Source: Chrysogorgia sp. JL179-B06 (lineage: Eukaryota; Cnidaria; Anthozoa; Scleralcyonacea; Chrysogorgiidae). From it: a stretch of DNA of 64,000 nt. The translations under genes and the position numbers were made by a program. Below are positions 39,111 to 53,049 of this stretch, in pieces. The notes under the pieces are model-generated. The model was given only the letters and a program-made list of their open reading frames with translations. It did not search any database and was not told the DNA's origin. Location: assembly GCA_035772405.1 (NCBI GenBank), contig JAYKKM010000043.1, forward strand, positions 1,530,001-1,594,000, given 5' to 3'. How positions within the stretch are numbered: the first letter of the stretch is position 1; every line of letters starts with the position of its first letter.

Positions 39111-42100
39111 ACTTTAAGTCGCACCAAAAAACTTTAAGTCGCACCAAAAAACTTTAAGTCGCACCAACAAACTTTAAGTCGCATCAAAAAACTTTAAGTC
39201 GCACCAACAAACTTTAAGTCGCACCAAAAAACTTTAAGTCGCACCAAAAAACTTTAAGTCGCACCAAAAAACTTTAAGTCGCACCAAAAAACTTTAAGTC
39301 GCACCAAAAAACTTTAAGTCGCCTCATAAAACTTTAAGTCGCACCAAAAAAATTTATGTCGCATCAAAAACTAAGTCCGCCAAAAAACTTTAAATCTCAC
39401 CAAAAAACTTTAAATCGCACCAAAAAACTTTAAGTCGCTCCAAAAAATTTTAAGTTACGCCAAAAAACATTAAGTCGCACCAAAAAACTTTAAGTCACAC
39501 CAAAAAACTTTAAGACGCACCAACAAACTTTAAGTCGCACCAAAAAACTTTAAGTCGCACCAAAAAACTTTAAGTCGCACCAAAAAACTTTAAGTCGCAC
39601 CAACAAACTTTAAGTCGCATCAAAAAACTTTAAGTCGCACCAACAAACTTTAAGTCGCATCAAAAAACTTTAAGTCGCACCAAAAAACTTTAAGTCGCAC
39701 CAAAAAACTTTAAGTCGCACCAAAAAACTTCGCACCAACAAACTTTAAGTCGCACCAAAAAACTTTAAGTCGCACCAAAAAACTTTAAGTCACGCCAAAA
39801 AACTTTAAGTCACGCCATGAAACTTTAAAGTCGCACCAAAAAACTTTATCGTACCAAAAAACTTTGAGTCGCACCAAAAACTTTAAGTCGCATCAAAAAC
39901 TAAGTCCGCCAAAAAACTTTAAGTCGCACCAAAAATCTTTAAGTCGCACCAACAAACTTTCAGTCGCACCAAAAAACTTTAAGTCGCACCAAAAAACTTT
40001 AAATCTCACCAAAAAACTTTAAATCGCACCAAAAAAACTAAGTCGCTCCAAAAAACTTTAAGTTACACCAAAAAACTTTAAGTCGCACCAAAAAACTTTA
40101 AGTCGCACCAAAAAACTTTAAGTCGCACCAACAAACTTTAAGTCGCATCAAAAAACTTTAAGTCGCACCAACAAACTTTAAGTCGCATCAAAAAACTTTA
40201 AGTCGCACCAAAAACTTTAAGTCACGCTAAAAAACTTTAAGTCGCTCCAAAAAACTTTAAATCGCACCAAAAAACTTTAAGTCGCACCAAAAAACTTTAA
40301 GTCGCACCAACAAACTTTAAGTCGCACCAAAAAACTTTAAGTCGCACCAAAAAACTTTAAGTCGCACCAAAAAACTTTAAGTCGCACCAAAAAACTTTAA
40401 GTCGCACCAAAAAACTTTAAGTCGCACCAAAAAACTTCGCACCAACAAACTTTAAGTCGCACCAAAAAACTTTAAGTCGCACCAAAAAACTTTAAGTCAC
40501 GCCAAAAAACTTTAAGTCACGCCATGAAACTTTAAGACGCACCAACAAACTTTAAGTCGCACCAAAAAACTTTAAATCTCACCAAAAAACTTTAAATCGC
40601 ACCAAAAAACTTTAAGTCGCTCCAAAAAACTTTAAGTCACACCAAAAAACTTTAAGACGCACCAACAAACTTTAAGTCGCATCAAAAAACTTTAAGTCGC
40701 ACCAAAAAACTTTAAGTCGCACCAAAAAAATTTAAGTCGCACCAAAAAACTTTAAGTCGCACCAACAAACTTTAAGTCGCATCAAAAAACTTTAAGTCGC
40801 ACCAAAAAACTTTAAGTCGCACCAAAAAACTTTAACTCGCACCAAAAAACTTCGCACCAACAAACTTTAAGTCGCACCAAAAAACTTTAAGTCGCACCAA
40901 AAAACTTTAAGTCGCACCAAAAAACTTCGCACCAACAAACTTTAAGTCACGCCATGAAACTTTAAAGTCGCACCAAAAAACTTTATCGTACCAAAAAACT
41001 TTGAGTCGCACCAAAAACTTTAAGTCGCATCAAAAACTAAGTCCGCCAAAAAACTTTAAGTCGCACCAAAAAACTTCGCACCAACAAACTTTAAGTCGCA
41101 CCAAAAAACTTTAAGTCGCTCCAAAAAACTTTAAGTCGCACAAAAAACTTTAAGTGGCACCAAAAAACTTTAAGTTGCACCAAAAAACTTTAAGTCGCAC
41201 CAAAAAACTTTAAGTCGCACCAAAAAACATTAAGTCTCACCAAAAAACTTTAAGTCGCACCAAAAAACTTTAAGTCACGCCAAAAACTTTCATGTCGCAC
41301 CAAAAAACATTAAGTCGCACCAAAAAAATTTTAAGTGATGCCAAAAAACTTCGCACCATGAAACTTTAAGTCGCACCAAAAAACTTTAAGTCGCTCCAAA
41401 AAAATTTTAAGTCGCACAAAAAACTTTAAGTGGCACCAACAAACTTTAAGTCGCTCCAAAAAATTTTAAGTCGCACAAAAAACTTTAAGTGGCACCAACA
41501 AACTTTAAGTCGCATCAAAAAACTTTAAGTCGCACGAAAAAACTTTAAGTCGCATCATAAAACTTTAAGTAGCACCAAAAAAATTTAAGTCGCACCAAAA
41601 AACTTCAAGTCGCACCAAAAAACTTTAAGTCAGGCCAAAAACTTTAAGTCGCACCAAAAAAACTTTAAGTCACACCAAAAAACTTTAAGACGCACCAACA
41701 AACTTTAAGTCGCACCAAAAAACTTTAAGTCGCACCAAAAAACTTTAAGTCGCACCAAAAAACTTTAAGTCACACCAACAAACATTAAGTCGCATCAAAA
41801 AACTTTAAGTCGCACCAAAAAACTTTAAGTCGCACCAAAAAACTTTAAGTCGCACCAAAAAACTTCGCACCAACAAACTTTAAGTCGCACCAAAAAACTT
41901 TAAGTCGCACCAAAAAACTTCGCACCAACAAACTTTAAGTCACGCCATGAAACTTTAAAGTCGCACCAAAAAACTTTATCGTACCAAAAAACTTCGCACC
42001 AACAAACTTTAAGTCGCACCAAAAAACTTTAAGTCACGCCAAAAAACTTTAAGTCACTCCATGAAACTTTAAAGTCGCACCAACAAACTTTAAGTCGCAC

Positions 42101-45100
42101 CGAAAAACTTTAAGTCGCACGAAAAAACTTTAAGTCGCACAAAAAACTTTAAGTCGCACCAAAAAACTTTAAGTCACACCAAAAAACTTTAAGACGCACC
42201 AACAAACTTTAAGTCGCACCAAAAAACTTTAAGTCGCACCAAAAAACTTTAAGTCGCACCAAAAAACTTTAAGTCGCACCAACAAACTTTAAGTCGCATC
42301 AAAAAACTTTAAGTCGCACCAACAAACTTTAAGTCGCATCAAAAAACTTTTAGTCGCACCAAAAAACTTTAAGTCGCACCAAAAAACTTTAAGTCGCACC
42401 AAAAAACTTCGCACCAACAAACTTTAAGTCGCACCAAAAAACTTTAAGTCGCACCAAAAAACTTTAAGTCACGCCAAAAAACTTTAAGTCACGCCATGAA
42501 ACTTTAAAGTCGCACCAAAAAACTTTATCGTACCAAAAAACTTTGAGTCGCACCAAAAACTTTAAGTCGCATCAAAAACTAAGTCCGCCAAAAAACTTTA
42601 AGTCGCAGCAAAAATCTTTAAGTCGCACCAACAAACTTTCAGTCGCACCAAAAAACTTTAAGTCGCACCAAAAAACTTTAAATCTCACCAAAAAACTTTA
42701 AATCGCACCAAAAAAACTAAGTCGCTCCAAAAAACTTTAAGTTACACCAAAAAACTTTAAGTCGCACCAAAAAACTTTAAGTCGCACCAAAAAACTTTAA
42801 GTCACGCTAAAAAACTTTAAGTCGCTCCAAAAAACTTTAAATCGCACCAAAAAACTTTAAGTCGCACCAAAAAACTTTAAGTCGCACCAACAAACTTTAA
42901 GTCGCACCAAAAAACTTCGCACCAACAAACTTTAAGTCGCACCAAAAAACTTTAAGTCGCACCAAAAAACTTTAAGTCACGCCAAAAAATTTTAAGTCAC
43001 GCCATGAAACTTTAAAGTCGCACCAAAAAACTTTATCGTACCAAAAAACTTTGAGTCGCACCAACAACTTTAAGTCGCATCAAAAACTAAGTCCGCCAAA
43101 AACTTTAAGTCGCACCAAAAATCTTTAAGTCGCACCAACAAACTTTCAGTCGCACCAAAAAACTTTAAGTCGCACCAAAAAACTTTAAATCTCACCAAAA
43201 AACTTTAAATCGCACCAAAAAAACTAAGTCGCTCCAAAAAACTTTAAGTTACGCCAAAAAACTTTAAGTCGCACCAAAAAACTTTAAGTCACACCAAAAA
43301 ACTTTAAGACGCACCAACAAACTTTAAGTCGCACCAAAAAACTTTAAGACGCACCAAAAAACTTTAAGTCGCTCCAAAAAACTTTAAGTTACGCCAAAAA
43401 AACTTTAAGTCGCACCAAAAAACTTTAAGTCACACCAAAAAACTTTAAGACTCACCAACAAACTTTAAGTCGCACCAAAAAACTTTAAGACGCACCAAAA
43501 AACTTTAAGTCGCACCAAAAAACTTTAAGTCGCACCAACAAACTTTAAGTCGCATCAAAAAACTTTAAATCGCACCAAAAAACTTTAAGTCGCACCAAAA
43601 AACTTTAAGAAGACTAACCAAAAAACTTTAGGTCACGCCAAAAACTTTAAGTCACGCCAAAAAACTTTCGCACCAACAAACTTTAAGTCGCACCAAAAAA
43701 CTTTAAGTCGCACCAAAAAAACGTTAAGTCACGCCAAAAAACTTTAAGTCACTCCATGAAACTTTAAAGTCGCTCCAAAAAATTTTAAGTCGCACCAAAA
43801 ACTTTAAGTCGCACCGAAAAACTTTAAGTCGCACGAAAAAACTTTAAGTCGCACCAAAAAACTTTAAGTCGCACCAAAAAACTAAGTCGCACCAAAAAAC
43901 TTTAAATCTCACCAAAAAACTTTAAATCGCACCAAAAAACTTTAAGTCGCACACAAAAAACTTTAAGTCGCACCAAAAAACTTTAAGTCGCACCAAAAAA
44001 CTTTAAGTCGCACCAAAAAACTTTAAGTCGCACCAAAAAACTTTAAGTCGCACCAAAAACTTTAAGTCGCACCAAAAAACTTTAAATCGCACCAAAAAAC
44101 TTTAAGTCGCACCAAAAAACTTTAAGACGCACCAAAAAACTTTAGGTCACGCCAAAAAACTTTAAGTCACGCCAAAAAACTTCGCACCAACAAACTTTAA
44201 GTCGCACCAAAAAACTTTAAGTCGCACCAAAAAACTTTAAGTCACGCCAAAAAACTTTAAGTCACTCCATGAAACTTTAAAGTCGCTCCAAAAAATTTTA
44301 AGTCGCACCAACAAACTTTAAGTCGCACCAAAAAACTTTAAGTCGCACGAAAAAACTTTAAGTCGCACAAAAAACTTTAAGTCGCACCAAAAAACTAAGT
44401 CGCACCAAAAAACTTTAATCTCACCAAAAAACTTTAAATCGCACCAAAAAACTTTAAGTCGCACCAAAAAACTTTAAGTCGCACCAAAAAACTTTAAGTC
44501 GCACCAACAAACTTTAAGTCGCATCAAAAAACTTTAAGACGCACCAAAAAACTTTAAGTCGCACCAAAAAACTTTAAGTCGCACCAAAAAACTTCGCACC
44601 AACAAACTTTAAGTCGCACCAAAAAACTTTAAGTCGCACCAAAAAACTTTAAGTCACGCCAAAAAACTTTAAGTCACGCCATGAAACTTTAAAGTCGCAC
44701 CAAAAAACTTTATCGTACCAAAAAACTTTGAGTCGCACCAAAAACTTTAAGTCGCATCAAAAACTAAGTCCGCCAAAAAACTTTAAGTCGCACCAAAAAT
44801 CTTTAAGTCGCACCAACAAACTTTCAGTCGCACCAAAAAACTTTAAGTCGCACCAAAAAACTTTAAATCTCACCAAAAAACTTTAAATCGCACCAAAAAA
44901 CTAAGTCGCTCCAAAAAACTTTAAGTTACGCCAAAAAACTTTAAGTCGCACCAAAAAACTTTAAGTCACACCAAAAAACTTTAAGACGCACCAACAAACT
45001 TTAAGTCGCACCAAAAAACTTTAAGACGCACCAAAAAACTTTAAGTCGCACCAAAAAACTTTAAGTCGCACCAAAAAACTTTAAGTCGCCTCATAAAACT

Positions 45101-48100
45101 TTAAGTCGCACCAAAAAAATTTATGTCGCATCAAAAACTAAGTCCGCCAAAAAACTTTAAATCTCACCAAAAAACTTTAAATCGCACCAAAAAACTTTAA
45201 GTCGCTCCAAAAAATTTTAAGTTACGCCAAAAAACATTAAGTCGCACCAAAAAACTTTAAGTCACACCAAAAAACTTTAAGACGCACCAACAAACTTTAA
45301 GTCGCACCAAAAAACTTTAAGTCGCACCAAAAAACTTTAAGTCGCACCAAAAAACTTTAAGTCGTACCAACAAACTTTAAGTCGCATCAAAAAACTTTAA
45401 GTCTTACCAACAAACTTTAAGTCGCATCAAAAAACTTTAATTTCGCACCAAAAAACTTTAAGTCGCACCAAAAAACTTTAAGTCGCACCAAAAAACTTTA
45501 AGTCGCACCAAAAAACTTTAAGTCGCACCAAAAAACTTTAAGTCGCCTCATAAAACTTTAAGTCGCACCAAAAAAATTTATGTCGCATCAAAAACTAAGT
45601 CCGCCAAAAAACTTTAAATCTCACCAAAAAACTTTAAATCGCACCAAAAAACTTTAAGTCGCTCCAAAAAATTTTAAGTTACGCCAAAAAACATTAAGTC
45701 GCACCAAAAAACTTTAAGTCACACCAAAAAACTTTAAGACGCACCAACAAACTTTAAGTCGCACCAAAAAACTTTAAGTCGCACCAAAAAACTTTAAGTC
45801 GCACCAAAAAACTTTAAGTCGCCACAACAAACTTTAAGTCGCATCAAAAAACTTTAAGTCGCACCAACAAACTTTAAGTCGCATCAAAAAACTTTAAGTC
45901 GCACCAAAAAACTTTAAGTCGCACCAAAAAACTTTAAGTCGCACCAAAAAACTTTAAGTCGCACCAACAAACTTTAAGTCGCATCAAAAAACTTTAAGTC
46001 GCACCAAAAAACTTTAAGTCACGCCAAAAAACTTTAAGTCACGCCATGAAACTTTAAAGTCGCACCAAAAAACTTTATCGTACCAAAAAACTTTGAGTCG
46101 CACCAAAAAACTTTAAGTCGCATCAAAAACTAAGTCCGCCAAAAAACTTTAAGTCGCACCAAAAAAATTTATGTCGCATCAAAAACTAAGTCCGCCAAAA
46201 AACTTTAAATCTCACCAAAAAACTTTAAATCGCACCAAAAAACTTTAAGTCGCTCCAAAAAATTTTAAGTTACGCCAAAAAACATTAAGTCGCACCAAAA
46301 AACTTTAAGTCACACCAAAAAACTTTAACACGCACCAACAAACTTTAAGTCGCACCAAAAAACTTTAAGTCGCACCAAAAAACTTTAAGTCGCACCAAAA
46401 AACTTTAAGTCGCACCAACAAACTTTAAGTCGCATCAAAAAACTTTAAGTCGCACCCAACAAACTTTAAGTCGCATCAAAAAACTTTAAGTCGCACCAAA
46501 AAACTTTAAGTCGCACCAAAAAACTTTAAGTCGCACCAAAAAACTTTAAGTCGCACCAAAAAACTTTAAGTCGCACCAAAAAACTTTAAGTCGCCTCATA
46601 AAACTTTAAGTCGCACCAAAAAAATTTATGTCGCATCAAAAACTAAGTCCGCCAAAAAACTTTAAATCTCACCAAAAAACTTTAAATCGCACCAAAAAAC
46701 TTTAAGTCGCTCCAAAAAATTTTAAGTTACGCCAAAAAACATTAAGTCGCACCAAAAAACTTTAAGTCACACCAAAAAACTTTAAGACGCACCAACAAAC
46801 TTTAAGTCGCACCAAAAAACTTTAAGTCGCACCAAAAAACTTTAAGTCGCACCAAAAAACTTTAAGTCGCACCAACAAACTTTAAGTCGCATCAAAAAAC
46901 TTTAAGTCGCACCAACAAACTTTAAGTCGCATCAAAAAACTTTAAGTCGCACCAAAAAACTTTAAGTCGCACCAAAAAACTTTAAGTCGCACCAAAAAAC
47001 TTCGCACCAACAAACTTTAAGTCGCACCAAAAAACTTTAAGTCGCACCAAAAAACTTTAAGTCACGCCAAAAAACTTTAAGTCACGCCATGAAACTTTAA
47101 AGTCGCACCAAAAAACTTTATCGTACCAAAAAACTTTGAGTCGCACCAAAAACTTTAAGTCGCATCAAAAACTAAGTCCGCCAAAAAACTTTAAGTCGCA
47201 CCAAAAATCTTTAAGTCGCACCAACAAACTTTCAGTCGCACCAAAAAACTTTAAGTCGCACCAAAAAACTTTAAATCTCACCAAAAAACTTTAAATCGCA
47301 CCAAAAAAACTAAGTCGCTCCAAAAAACTTTAAGTCGCACCAAAAAACTTTAAGTCGCACCAAAAAACTTTAAGTCGCACCAACAAACTTTAAGTCGCAT
47401 CAAAAAACTTTAAGTCGCACCAACAAACTTTAAGTCGCATCAAAAAACTTTAAGTCGCACCAAAAAACTTTAAGTCGCACCAAAAAACTTTAAGTCGCAC
47501 CAAAAAACTTTAAGTCGCACCAAAAAACTTTAAGTCGCACCAAAAAACTTTAAGTCGCCTCATAAAACTTTAAGTCGCACCAAAAAAATTTATGTCGCAT
47601 CAAAAACTAAGTCCGCCAAAAAACTTTAAATCTCACCAAAAAACTTTAAATCGCACCAAAAAACTTTAAGTCGCTCCAAAAAATTTTAAGTTACGCCAAA
47701 AAACATTAAGTCGCACCAAAAAACTTTAAGTCACACCAAAAAACTTTAAGACGCACCAACAAACTTTAAGTCGCACCAAAAAACTTTAAGTCGCACCAAA
47801 AAACTTTAAGTCGCACCAAAAAACTTTAAGTCGCACCAACAAACTTTAAGTCGCATCAAAAAACTTTAAGTCGCACCAACAAACTTTAAGTCGCATCAAA
47901 AAACTTTAAGTCGCACCAAAAAACTTTAAGTCGCACCAAAAAACTTTAAGTCGCACCAAAAAACTTCGCACCAACAAACTTTAAGTCGCACCAAAAAACT
48001 TTAAGTCGCACCAAAAAACTTTAAGTCACGCCAAAAAACTTTAAGTCACGCCATGAAACTTTAAAGTCGCACCAAAAAACTTTATCGTACCAAAAAACTT

Positions 48101-51100
48101 TGAGTCGCACCAAAAACTTTAAGTCGCATCAAAAACTAAGTCCGCCAAAAAACTTTAAGTCGCACCAAAAATCTTTAAGTCGCACCAACAAACTTTCAGT
48201 CGCACCAAAAAACTTTAAGTCGCACCAAAAAACTTTAAATCTCACCAAAAAACTTTAAATCGCACCAAAAAAACTAAGTCGCTCCAAAAAACTTTAAGTT
48301 ACACCAAAAAACTTTAAGTCGCACCAAAAAACTTTAAGTCGCACCAAAAAACTTTAAGTCGCACCAACAAACTTTAAGTCGCATCAAAAAACTTTAAGTC
48401 GCACCAACAAACTTTAAGTCGCATCAAAAAACTTTAAGTCGCACCAAAAAACTTTAAGTCACGCTAAAAAACTTTAAGTCGCTCCAAAAAACTTTAAATC
48501 CCACCAAAAAAACTTTAAGTCGCACCAAAAAAACTTTAAGTCGCACCAACAAACTTTAAGTCGCACCAAAAAACTTTAAGTCGCACCAAAAAACTTTAAG
48601 TCGCACCAAAAAACTTTAAGTCGCACCAAAAAACTTTAAGTCGCACCAAAAAACTTTAAGTCGCACCAAAAAATTTCGCACCAACAAACTTTAAGTCGCA
48701 CCAAAAAACTTTAAGTCGCACCAAAAAACTTTAAGTCACGCCAAAAAACTTTAAGTCACGCCATGAAACTTTAAGACGCACCAACAAACTTTAAGTCGCA
48801 CCAAAAAACTTTAAATCTCACCAAAAAACTTTAAATCGCACCAAAAAACTTTAAGTCGCTCCAAAAAACTTTAAGTCACACCAAAAAACTTTAAGACGCA
48901 CCAACAAACTTTAAGTCGCATCAAAAAACTTTAAGTCGCACCAAAAAACTTTAAGTCGCACCAAAAAAATTTAAGTCGCACCAAAAAACTTTAAGTCGCA
49001 CCAACAAACTTTAAGTCGCATCAAAAAACTTTAAGTCGCACCAAAAAACTTTAAGTCGCACCAAAAAACTTTAAGTCGCACCAAAAAAACTTCGCACCAA
49101 CAAACTTTAAGTCGCACCAAAAAACTTTAAGTCGCACCAAAAAACTTTAAGTCGCACCAAAAAACTTCGCACCAACAAACTTTAAGTCACGCCATGAAAC
49201 TTTAAAGTCGCACCAAAAAACTTTATCGTACCAAAAAACTTTGAGTCGCACCAAAAACTTTAAGTCGCATCAAAAACTAAGTCCGCCAAAAAACTTTAAG
49301 TCGCACCAAAAAACTTCGCACCAACAAACTTTAAGTCGCACCAAAAAACTTTAAGTCGCTCCAAAAAACTTTAAGTCGCACAAAAAACTTTAAGTGGCAC
49401 CAAAAAACTTTAAGTTGCACCAAAAAACTTTAAGTCGCACCAAAAAACTTTAAGTCGCACCAAAAAACATTAAGTCTCACCAAAAAACTTTAAGTCGCAC
49501 CAAAAAACTTTAAGTCACGCCAAAAACTTTCATGTCGCACCAAAAAACATTAAGTCGCACCAAAAAATTTTAAGTCATGCCAAAAAACTTCGCACCATGA
49601 AACTTTAAGTCGCACCAAAAAACTTTAAGTCGCTCCAAAAAATTTTAAGTCGCACAAAAAACTTTAAGTGGCACCAAAAAACTTTAAGTCGCTCCAAAAA
49701 ATTTTAAGTCGCACAAAAAACTTTAAGTGGCACCAACAAACTTTAAGTCGCATCAAAAAACTTTAAGTCGCACGAAAAAACTTTAAGTCGCATCATAAAA
49801 CTTTAAGTAGCACCAAAAAAATTTAAGTCGCACCAAAAAACTTCAAGTCGCACCAAAAAACTTTAAGTCAGGCCAAAAACTTTAAGTCGCACCATAAAAA
49901 CTTTAAGTCACACCAAAAAACTTTAAGACGCACCAACAAACTTTAAGTCGCACCAAAAAACTTTAAGTCGCACCAAAAAACTTTAAGTCGCACCAAAAAA
50001 CTTTAAGGCACACCAACAAACTTTAAGTCGCACCAAAAAACTTTAAGTCGCACCAAAAAACTTTAAGTCGCACCAAAAAACTTCGCACCAACAAACTTTA
50101 AGTCGCACCAAAAAACTTTAAGTCGCACCAAAAAACTTTAAGTCGCACCAAAAAACTTCGCACCAACAAACTTTAAGTCACGCCATGAAACTTTAAAGTC
50201 GCACCAAAAAACTTTATCGTACCAAAAAACTTTGAGTCGCACCAAAAACTTTAAGTCGCATCAAAAACTAAGTCCGCCAAAAAACTTTAAGTCGCACCAA
50301 AAAACTTCGCACCAACAAACTTTAAGTCGCACCAAAAAACTTTAAGTCACGCCAAAAAACTTTAAGTCACTCCATGAAACTTTAAAGTCGCACCAACAAA
50401 CTTTAAGTCGCACCGAAAAACTTTAAGTCGCACGAAAAAACTTTAAGTCGCACAAAAAACTTTAAGTCGCACCAAAAAACTTTAAGTCACACCAAAAAAC
50501 TTTAAGACGCACCAACAAACTTTAAGTCGCACCAAAAAACTTTAAGTCGCACCAAAAAACTTTAAGTCGCACCAAAAAACTTTAAGTCGCACCAACAAAC
50601 TTTAAGTCGCATCAAAAAACTTTAAGTCGCACCAACAAACTTTAAGTCGCATCAAAAAACTTTTAGTCGCACCAAAAAACTTTAAGTCGCACCAAAAAAC
50701 TTTAAGTCGCACCAAAAAACTTCGCACCAACAAACTTTAAGTCGCACCAAAAAACTTTAAGTCGCACCAAAAAACTTTAAGTCGCACCAAAAAACTTCGC
50801 ACCAACAAACTTTAAGTCACGCCATGAAACTTTAAAGTCGCACCAAAAAACTTTATCGTACCAAAAAACTTTGAGTCGCACCAAAAACTTTAAGTCGCAT
50901 CAAAAACTAAGTCCGCCAAAAAACTTTAAGTCGCACCAAAAAACTTCGCACCAACAAACTTTAAGTCGCACCAAAAAACTTTAAGTCACGCCAAAAAACT
51001 TTAAGTCACTCCATGAAACTTTAAAGTCGCACCAACAAACTTTAAGTCGCACCGAAAAACTTTAAGTCGCACGAAAAAACTTTAAGTCGCACAAAAAACT

Positions 51101-53049
51101 TTGAGTCGCACCAAAAAACTTTAAGTCACACCAAAAAACTTTAAGACGCACCAACAAACTTTAAGTCGCACCAAAAAACTTTAAGTCGCACCAAAAAACT
51201 TTAAGTCGCACCAAAAAACTTTAAGTCGCACCAACAAACTTTAAGTCGCATCAAAAAACTTTAAGTCGCACCAACAAACTTTAAGTCGCATCAAAAAACT
51301 TTTAGTCGCACCAAAAAACTTTAAGTCGCACCAAAAAACTTTAAGTCGCACCAAAAAACTTCGCACCAACAAACTTTAAGTCGCACCAAAAAACTTTAAG
51401 TCGCACCAAAAAACTTTAAGTCACGCCAAAAAACTTTAAGTCACGCCATGAAACTTTAAAGTCGCACCAAAAAACTTTATCGTACCAAAAAACTTTGAGT
51501 CGCACCAAAAACTTTAAGTCGCATCAAAAACTAAGTCCGCCAAAAAACTTTAAGTCGCACCAAAAATCTTTAAGTCGCACCAACAAACTTTCAGTCGCAC
51601 CAAAAAACTTTAAGTCGCACCAAAAAACTTTAAATCTCACCAAAAAACTTTAAATCGCACCAAAAAAACTAAGTCGCTCCAAAAAACTTTAAGTTACACC
51701 AAAAAACTTTAAGTCGCACCAAAAAACTTTAAGTCGCACCAAAAAACTTTAAGTCGCACCAACAAACTTTAAGTCGCATCAAAAAACTTTAAGTCGCACC
51801 AACAAACTTTAAGTCGCATCAAAAAACTTTAAGTCGCACCAAAAAACTTTAAGTCACGCTAAAAAACTTTAAGTCGCTCCAAAAAACTTTAAATCGCACC
51901 AAAAAACTTTAAGTCGCACCAAAAAACTTTAAGTCGCACCAACAAACTTTAAGTCGCACCAAAAAACTTCGCACCAACAAACTTTAAGTCGCACCAAAAA
52001 ACTTTAAGTCGCACCAAAAAACTTTAAGTCACGCCAAAAAACTTTAAGTCACGCCATGAAACTTTAAAGTCGCACCAAAAAACTTTATCGTACCAAAAAA
52101 CTTTGAGTCGCACCAAAAACTTTAAGTCGCATCAAAAACTAAGTCCGCCAAAAAACTTTAAGTCGCACCAAAAATCTTTAAGTCGCACCAACAAACTTTC
52201 AGTCGCACCAAAAAACTTTAAGTCGCACCAAAAAACTTTAAATCTCACCAAAAAACTTTAAATCGCACCAAAAAAACTAAGTCGCTCCAAAAAACTTTAA
52301 GTTACGCCAAAAAACTTTAAGTCGCACCAAAAAACTTTAAGTCACACCAAAAAACTTTAAGACGCACCAACAAACTTTAAGTCGCACCAAAAAACTTTAA
52401 GACGCACCAAAAAACTTTAAGTCGCACCAAAAAACTTTAAGTCGCACCAAAAAACTTTAAGTCGCCTCATAAAACTTTAAGTCGCACCAAAAAAATTTAT
52501 GTCGCATCAAAAACTAAGTCCGCCAAAAAACTTTAAATCTCACCAAAAAACTTTAAATCGCACCAAAAAACTTTAAGTCGCTCCAAAAAATTTTAAGTTA
52601 CGCCAAAAAACATTAAGTCGCACCAAAAAACTTTAAGTCACACCAAAAAACTTTAAGACGCACCAACAAACTTTAAGTCGCACCAAAAAACTTTAAGTCG
52701 CACCAAAAAACTTTAAGTCGCACCAAAAAACTTTAAGTCGTACCAACAAACTTTAAGTCGCATCAAAAAACTTTAAGTCTTACCAACAAACTTTAAGTCG
52801 CATCAAAAAACTTTAATTTCGCACCAAAAAACTTTAAGTCGCACCAAAAAACTTTAAGTCGCACCAAAAAACTTTAAGTCGCACCAAAAAACTTTAAGTC
52901 GCACCAAAAAACTTTAAGTCGCACCAACAAACTTTAAGTCGCATCAAAAAACTTTAAGTCGCACCAACAAACTTTAAGTCGCATCAAAAAACTTTAAGTC
53001 GCACCAAAAAACTTTAAGTCACGCTAAAAAACTTTAAGTCGCTCCAAAA